Positions 6,172 through 9,356 of a stretch of DNA of 9,356 bases are shown piece after piece. How positions within the stretch are numbered: the first letter of the stretch is position 1; every line of letters begins with the position of its first letter. The notes beneath the pieces are model-generated. The model saw nothing but the letters and a program-made list of their open reading frames with translations, was not told the origin of the DNA and ran no database searches. The position numbers and the translations under genes were made by a program. This DNA comes from an uncultured Peptostreptococcaceae bacterium (GTDB lineage Bacteria > Bacillota > Clostridia > Tissierellales > Peptoniphilaceae): contig CAMDZK010000029.1 in the NCBI GenBank assembly GCA_945910665.1, positions 1 through 9,356 of the forward strand, given 5' to 3'.

Positions 6172-7637
6172 ATCAGAAGCCCTTTCAAGGTGTACAAACC
6201 TATACGACAAAAGAATATACCATAGAAAAAAAGAAGTCAGCAGCACTCTTTACAGAAATTGATGATATGTTAAACACGCTTCAACTGAAAGATGGAATGG
6301 CGGTCAGCTTTCATCACCATTTACGCAACGGAGATGAAGTGTTACCCATGGTGATGGCGGCCCTTCAAAAACGAGGCATCAAAAACATCACCTTAGCGGC
6401 TAGTTCTGTGTTTCCTTGCCATGCGATGCTCGTCGATTTATTAGAAGATGGCACGGTGACTCGTATTCATGCGGATTATATTTCTGGTCCTGTGGCTGAA
6501 GCGATTAGCCGTGGAAAATGCAAAGAAGTGTGTACCATTACCACCCATGGTGGTCGTCCGAGAGCCATTTTAGAAGGAGAATTACCGATTGACGTCGCCT
6601 TTTTAGCAGCGCCTAGTGCAGACAAAAAAGGAAATGCGACAGGTTCCATGGGACCTTCTAGTTGCGGTGTTTTGGGCTATGCCATCGCCGATGCCCAAAT
6701 GGCCAAAGAGGTGGTCCTTATCACAGACCATTTGGTCGATTCAGTAGACGAGCCAGAAATTGATGGCCATTGGGTTGATGCTGTTCTTACCGTGGATCGC
6801 ATTGGCGACAAAAATGGAATTGTGAGTGGGACGACGCGCGTCACAAGGGATCCAGTCGGTCTTCGTGTGGCAAGACATACGGTCGATGCCCTCGCTATGA
6901 GTGGGATTTTAGACGATGGATTCTCCTTCCAAACAGGAGCAGGGGGCATTTCTTTGGCAGTGGCAACGTATCTTCGCGATTGGATGATTGAGCACAATGT
7001 GAAAGGTTCTTTTGCTTCGGGAGGAATTACCGACGCCCTCGTTCAAATGATGGAAGAAGGACTCTTTGAAAATCTATGGGATGTCCAATGTTTTACCGTT
7101 GGCGCGACAGAATCGATTGCGAAAAATGCGAATCACAAGAAGATGAGTGCAAGCAAATACGCAAATCCCCTTCAAATGGGAAATATTGTCGATCAATTGG
7201 ATGTCGTCATTTTAGGGGCATCAGAAATTGATTTGGATTTTAATGTAAATGTTACGACGGGGTCCGATGGAATGATTTTGGGTGGTTCTGGTGGTCATGC
7301 AGATACCGCTGCCGGTGCAAAAATCGCTGTTATCGTGACAAAACTCGTGAACGCAAGACGCGCAGCCGTTGTAAAAAAAGTTCGTACAATTTCCACACCC
7401 GGAGAAACAGTGGACTTAATCGTCACGGAACGGGGTCTTGCCGTGAATCCGAAGAACCAGTGGCTCACGGAGAAACTAAAACACCATCCCATGTATTGTA
7501 CCATCGAACAATTATATGACACTGCGATCCAAATGACAGGAATTCCCAAAGAACGACCCAAAGGAGAAAAAGTGGTGGCAGTGAGTGAATACAGGGATGG
7601 AACGATGTTGGATCAAATCTATGAAGTAGAGGAATAG
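6168..7637 (+). CDS. citF: Citrate/citramalate lyase alpha subunit (CitF; acyl-carrier transferase)
   Basis: The CoA-transferase-type subunit (489 aa; family about 510) that swaps acetate on the CitD arm for the incoming acid, here expected to be (S)-citramalate, releasing acetate. Family blocks in order: SFHHHLRNGDEVLP (47-60), THGGRPRAI (126-134), GSMGPSSCGVLGYAIADAQ (159-177), FQTGAGGISLAVA (254-266), GGSGGHADTAAGA (372-384) and TERGLAVNP (420-428). ATG 6168 overlaps the citE stop (ATGA); an in-frame ATG at 6153 would add five residues and is less likely because it lies inside citE with no better ribosome site. This is the last gene of the operon: a terminator follows about 145 bases after the stop, with a GC-rich element between. 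Confidence 0.93.
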   Translation: MNQKPFQGVQTYTTKEYTIEKKKSAALFTEIDDMLNTLQLKDGMAVSFHHHLRNGDEVLPMVMAALQKRGIKNITLAASSVFPCHAMLVDLLEDGTVTRIHADYISGPVAEAISRGKCKEVCTITTHGGRPRAILEGELPIDVAFLAAPSADKKGNATGSMGPSSCGVLGYAIADAQMAKEVVLITDHLVDSVDEPEIDGHWVDAVLTVDRIGDKNGIVSGTTRVTRDPVGLRVARHTVDALAMSGILDDGFSFQTGAGGISLAVATYLRDWMIEHNVKGSFASGGITDALVQMMEEGLFENLWDVQCFTVGATESIAKNANHKKMSASKYANPLQMGNIVDQLDVVILGASEIDLDFNVNVTTGSDGMILGGSGGHADTAAGAKIAVIVTKLVNARRAAVVKKVRTISTPGETVDLIVTERGLAVNPKNQWLTEKLKHHPMYCTIEQLYDTAIQMTGIPKERPKGEKVVAVSEYRDGTMLDQIYEVEE

Positions 7638-7680
7638 ATATCTCTAGAATAAATAGATCCAGCATATTTATAGTCCGTCG

Positions 7681-7755
7681 GCCACAGGAGTTCCTGCCTC
7701 GGCACGCTCGCGGCCGCTCGGCCAGGATATGGCCTCGGCAGGAAGCTTCTGTGGC
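7681..7755. repeat. GC-rich imperfect palindrome (possible REP/MITE-like element or structured 3'UTR)
   Basis: Arms 7681-7698 (GCCACAGGAGTTCCTGCC) and 7737-7755 pair over 18 base pairs with one G.T wobble and one bulged G (7745). The 38-base middle contains a smaller hairpin (GGCCA 7720-7724 with TGGCC 7730-7734), the self-complementary octamer GCGGCCGC (7710-7717), and a 9-base direct repeat GCCTCGGCA (7696-7704 and 7732-7740). G+C is 55 of 80 over 7681-7760, far above its surroundings. It sits 43 bases after the citF stop and before the terminator, so it would be in the operon mRNA. It has no coding capacity. It could be a dispersed palindromic element or a 3' mRNA-stabilising structure; the base composition favours an inserted element. 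Confidence 0.7.
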
Positions 7756-7781
7756 TGCCTCACTTTTACATTAAATATTAG

Positions 7782-7811
7782 AACTCGTGGGAAACCGCGA
7801 GTTTTCTTTTT
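7782..7811 (+). terminator. Intrinsic terminator of the mesaconase/citramalate lyase operon
   Basis: A 9-bp stem (AACTCGTGG at 7782-7790 with CCGCGAGTT at 7795-7803, one G.T pair) closed by a GAAA tetraloop and followed by TTTTCTTTTT. No T-tract exists on the other strand, so it acts on plus-strand transcription only. Confidence 0.9.
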
Positions 7812-7930
7812 CAATGAATCGAATGATTTATAGAATATTTTAATAGATATTAACAATGTAATAGGATATCATATGCTTAAATTGAATGGAAGGAGGAATT
7901 GTAAACCTTACGCTTAGCCTTTTCAAACAT

Positions 7931-7936
7931 AAGGAG
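7931..7936 (+). promoter_or_regulatory. Orphan Shine-Dalgarno of the lipoprotein gene
   Basis: AAGGAG ends 6 bases before the AT at 7943-7944 where an ATG is expected. The bases read AT then AAAAAG; one extra G would give ATG AAA AAG in frame with the lipoprotein. No ATG, GTG or TTG lies in frame between this site and the signal peptide. Confidence 0.6.
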
Positions 7937-7942
7937 AAAAAA

Positions 7943-8043
7943 ATAAAAAGTTTATTTTACTTATATTTTGCCTGATTCTTTGTACATCTTGTAAGCCTCA
8001 AGAGATAGACCCCACTTCTTTTGTAGAACCTGTAGATTTCCCA
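7943..8043 (+). other. Lipoprotein signal peptide coding segment lacking its start codon
   Basis: Read in the frame of the downstream gene, 7945-7992 gives KKFILLIFCLILCTSC: two lysines, a hydrophobic core and a cysteine after C-T-S, a signal-peptidase-II-like pattern (small residue before Cys; the -3 Cys is atypical), then K P Q E I D P. Restoring a G after 7944 gives an Met start and a 34-residue extension of the next gene, about 309 aa in total. An in-frame stop at 7930-7932 rules out a start further upstream. Confidence 0.65.
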
Positions 8044-8871
8044 ATGATGGAAAGAGTGATTATTGATGATTTAATCGTTCAAGTTGTTCATACCGTAATT
8101 GAAGACGAACAAGTAAAGATTCGTTTTGCACTGACAGCGATTGACGATGATCTTGTTAATGTTACAGAAATTGCAAAATTTAAAGTGATTCAAGATGATA
8201 AGGAGTGGCTACCAACCGTGAAATATGAATTCTTCACTCCTTCTGATGGAGAGATTTATGGGGGTGAGTTATTCTATGCGACGGTGTTGATAGAAGGCCT
8301 AAATAATCGCCCATTTGACGTCAAATTAAATGACGAGAATATTGAATTCCAGTTCGTTAAAGAAAAAAGTCAATATTTAAAAATGGATGATTCTTTTGAT
8401 TTGCACTTTGCGAATCTCAATAGCCTAAACTTGATTTTTGATAGTGGGAGTCTTCGTGACGATCGTTTAGCGATTCCTATGGTAGTAAGTGGAACTTCAG
8501 AAAATGGAATAATAGAAGAGTCGGTCGATATATATTTTCAAGATGAAAATGAGGAGAGATACATGCCTGAAATTTTGAAGGTAACTGATGATGATGACGA
8601 AACCACTCCTGGAGTAATCTTTTGGATTACGCGAAAAGAAGTTGAATTAGGTGAACATGTTATTGGTGAAGGTGAGCATCTGTTTGGAGAATATAAGCTA
8701 ATCTTTACGATGAAAGACGTTGAAAAAGGCCATTTAGTCATTAAGGACAAAACGACTGATCGTGAGGTTAAAATTCCCTATGAAAAGAAAGAAATGGCCG
8801 GTGAAACGCTCTTTTTCTTCGAACCACCCTATGATGGATACGAACCAAGCACAATCACAGTGAATGAATAA
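8044..8871 (+). CDS. Hypothetical acidic beta-rich protein, predicted lipoprotein with a disrupted start
   Basis: I do not recognise the family. From the first in-frame ATG (8044) there are 275 residues, acidic and alternating hydrophobic/polar, suggesting beta-sandwich repeats (for example VQVVHTVIEDEQVKIRFAL near 12-30 and YKLIFTMKDVEKGHLVIKD near 217-235), with an acidic run TDDDDE (about 181-186). No catalytic motif and no membrane helix are seen in this part. The frame continues upstream without a stop through a lipoprotein signal peptide, so the intended product is probably a secreted, lipid-anchored surface protein of about 309 aa. As written it lacks a start for that form; ATG 8044 has no ribosome binding site and would give a cytoplasmic product. 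It is either a recent pseudogene, a sequence error, or uses a non-standard start. It follows its own intergenic region and ends at a bidirectional terminator, so it is a single-gene unit. Confidence 0.6.
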   Translation: MMERVIIDDLIVQVVHTVIEDEQVKIRFALTAIDDDLVNVTEIAKFKVIQDDKEWLPTVKYEFFTPSDGEIYGGELFYATVLIEGLNNRPFDVKLNDENIEFQFVKEKSQYLKMDDSFDLHFANLNSLNLIFDSGSLRDDRLAIPMVVSGTSENGIIEESVDIYFQDENEERYMPEILKVTDDDDETTPGVIFWITRKEVELGEHVIGEGEHLFGEYKLIFTMKDVEKGHLVIKDKTTDREVKIPYEKKEMAGETLFFFEPPYDGYEPSTITVNE

Positions 8872-8896
8872 TAATCGGCGAATCTTATACAGATAA

Positions 8897-8928
8897 AAAC
8901 ACGGCAACTCACTCGAATTGCCGTGTTT
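8897..8928. terminator. Bidirectional terminator between convergent genes
   Basis: A perfect 11-bp stem (AAACACGGCAA at 8897-8907 with TTGCCGTGTTT at 8918-8928) with a 10-base loop. The plus side ends in TTTATTATTAG, a modest T-rich tail; the minus side ends in TTTTTATC, a better one. It lies between the lipoprotein stop (8871) and the minus-strand gene stop (8939), as expected for convergent genes. Confidence 0.85.
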
Positions 8929-8938
8929 ATTATTAGCC

Positions 8939-9148
8939 CTAATGTGTTTCAATTTTTAATTCGCCTTTAGGATGAGCGAAATGATCAAATAGACGAATCG
9001 CAAGGACAAAAAAGAGCATTGCTAAAATGGAAAATCCTTTGCCATTCTCCCCGTTTTTGTCAGCACGATAATACAGTTGTCGAAAGAGTACAGAAATCAG
9101 TAATAATTAGAACCATATTTTAATTCCATAAGAAAAGAATTCCCGCAT
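8939..9148 (-). pseudogene. Small two-helix membrane protein gene with an in-frame TAA at codon 14
   Basis: On the minus strand an ATG at 9148-9146 follows AAAAAGGAGG with 7 bases spacing. It reads MREFFSYGIKIWF, then TAA (9109-9107), then continues in the same frame: LLLISVLFRQLYYRADKNGE, a glycine-rich link, FSILAMLFFVLAIRLFDHF and a polar tail ending in KIETH and TAG at 8941-8939. The result is a 69-position product with two hydrophobic segments (about 9-25 and 44-57), with the positive R/Y/K loop between them and a convergent terminator after it. All the parts of a real small gene are present except that codon 14. No start codon follows the TAA before the second helix. I do not recognise the family. 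Options are a nonsense mutation, a base error (for example TTA or TCA), or, least likely, readthrough. Confidence 0.6.
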
Positions 9149-9155
9149 AGCTGTA

Positions 9156-9165
9156 CCTCCTTTTT
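9156..9165 (-). promoter_or_regulatory. Strong ribosome binding site for the minus-strand small membrane protein
   Basis: AAAAAGGAGG on the minus strand, 7 bases from the ATG ending at 9148. It is the main evidence that the short interrupted frame was a real gene and sets its start. Confidence 0.65.
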
Positions 9166-9189
9166 CTACACTTGCGACGAAATGTATAA

Positions 9190-9356
9190 TATGCCCAACT
9201 CGCATATATCATTACGAGCGTAAGCGAGAAATATCATTCGCCAAAGGTAAATTTAATTTTTGCGAAGCAAGAAATTTTGGAGACCTATCTAGGTGTTAAA
9301 AAAAAACCTATAGAAGGTCCCATGCGAAAATTGCCCGATTTGATGCTTCTCAAATC
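9190..9356 (+). CDS. Possible partial open frame running off the right edge, no normal start seen
   Basis: After a TAA at 9187-9189 one plus-strand frame stays open for 55 codons to the window end. From about 9241 it has a protein-like mix (PKVNLIFAKQEILETYLGVK, then a basic stretch and MRKLPDLMLLK). In-frame start options are poor: TTG 9277 has no clear ribosome site, and ATG 9322 has AGAAGG at 9312-9317 only 4 bases away. ATG 9183 is in another frame and closes after 13 codons. It may be a 5'-truncated or frameshifted gene, the start of a gene with a weak initiation site, or chance. No family is recognised. Confidence 0.25.

Larger units (their letters stand above)
7638..7942. other. Intergenic region with GC-rich palindrome and operon terminator
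   Basis: A 305-base gap without a credible gene. It holds an AT-rich spacer (7638-7670), the GC-rich palindrome, the citF terminator, then AT-rich sequence that should contain the promoter of the next gene; I find no pair of -35/-10 boxes with good spacing. A stray AAGGAGG at 7890-7896 has no start codon after it. ATG 7873 opens only 14 codons and lacks a ribosome site. Confidence 0.7.

Noticed and set aside
6677..6997. 106-codon minus-strand open frame opposite citF
   Set aside because: Shadow of the well-supported citF frame; no ribosome binding site, composition unlike a protein.
598..7637. Reading the cit genes as a citrate fermentation operon
   Set aside because: No citrate transporter or oxaloacetate decarboxylase is seen, and the genes are coupled to methylaspartate ammonia-lyase and a mesaconase-type hydratase. 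Kept only as an alternative.
7710..7717. GCGGCCGC as a sign of vector or adapter sequence
   Set aside because: It sits inside a larger imperfect palindrome with arms on both sides and no vector-like flanks that I recognise, so a natural element is more likely.
7873..7917. 14-codon open frame starting at ATG 7873
   Set aside because: No ribosome binding site before it and the AAGGAGG inside it leads to no start codon; no leader-peptide features.
8734..8952. 72-codon minus-strand open frame ending in the lipoprotein gene
   Set aside because: It reads straight through the convergent terminator stem and lies in a different frame from the better-supported small membrane protein.
9185..9190. TATAAT as a plus-strand promoter -10 box
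   Set aside because: The only TTG-like -35 (TTGCGA, 9172-9177) is 7 bases away, too close, and no clear gene start follows. A minus-strand TATTAT in the same spot (9191-9186) would suit the small membrane protein gene but lacks a -35.
9255..9277. Hairpin TTGC-GAA-GCAA with AT-rich flanks as a terminator
   Set aside because: Weak stem with a wobble and mismatch, only four Ts after it, and it lies within an open frame.
9290..9320. Minus-strand terminator-like ACCT...AGGT followed by a T run
   Set aside because: Only 4-5 bp of stem; the T run is equally explained by a lysine run on the plus strand.
1..9356. CRISPR arrays, tRNA or rRNA genes, insertion sequences, phage genes
   Set aside because: No regularly spaced repeats, no cloverleaf or rRNA-like stretches, and no transposase or phage protein text seen in any frame.

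Overview
The window looks like a low-to-mid GC Bacillota chromosome (Clostridia or a related class). The signs are A/T-rich codon choice, strong AAGGAGG-type ribosome binding sites, tightly overlapping genes and TGA used as a normal stop. I cannot name the genus.

Positions 2-7637 are one plus-strand operon, cut at its left edge. In order it holds the C-terminal half of methylaspartate ammonia-lyase, an unusual P-loop protein with an AlaX/AlaRS-editing-like tail, the alpha and beta subunits of a class I [4Fe-4S] fumarase-type hydratase, CitC (lyase ligase), a CitX-CitG fusion, CitD (acyl carrier subunit), CitE and CitF. Every junction is an overlap or a gap of a few bases, so the genes are almost certainly co-transcribed and translationally coupled. 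Together they make the lower part of the methylaspartate route of glutamate fermentation: 3-methylaspartate to mesaconate (ammonia-lyase), mesaconate to (S)-citramalate (the hydratase acting as mesaconase), then citramalate to acetate plus pyruvate (CitDEF acting as citramalate lyase, with CitC, CitX and CitG making and charging its prosthetic group). Glutamate mutase would be expected to the left, outside the window. The substrate assignments for the hydratase and the lyase come from context; sequence alone would give fumarase and citrate lyase.

Positions 7638-7942 hold no gene. They contain a compact GC-rich imperfect palindrome (7681-7755, about 70% G+C) that looks foreign to its surroundings, then a clean intrinsic terminator (7782-7811) for the operon.

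Positions 7943-8871 encode a predicted lipoprotein whose ATG appears to be lost by one missing G, leaving an intact Shine-Dalgarno and signal peptide with no start codon. It ends at a convergent bidirectional terminator (8897-8928). Facing it on the minus strand is a two-helix small membrane protein gene (9148-8939) with a strong ribosome binding site and an in-frame TAA at codon 14. At the right edge a plus-strand open frame runs off the window without a visible normal start. The contrast between a perfectly kept operon and damaged small genes right after it is notable: either a decaying accessory zone or local sequence error.
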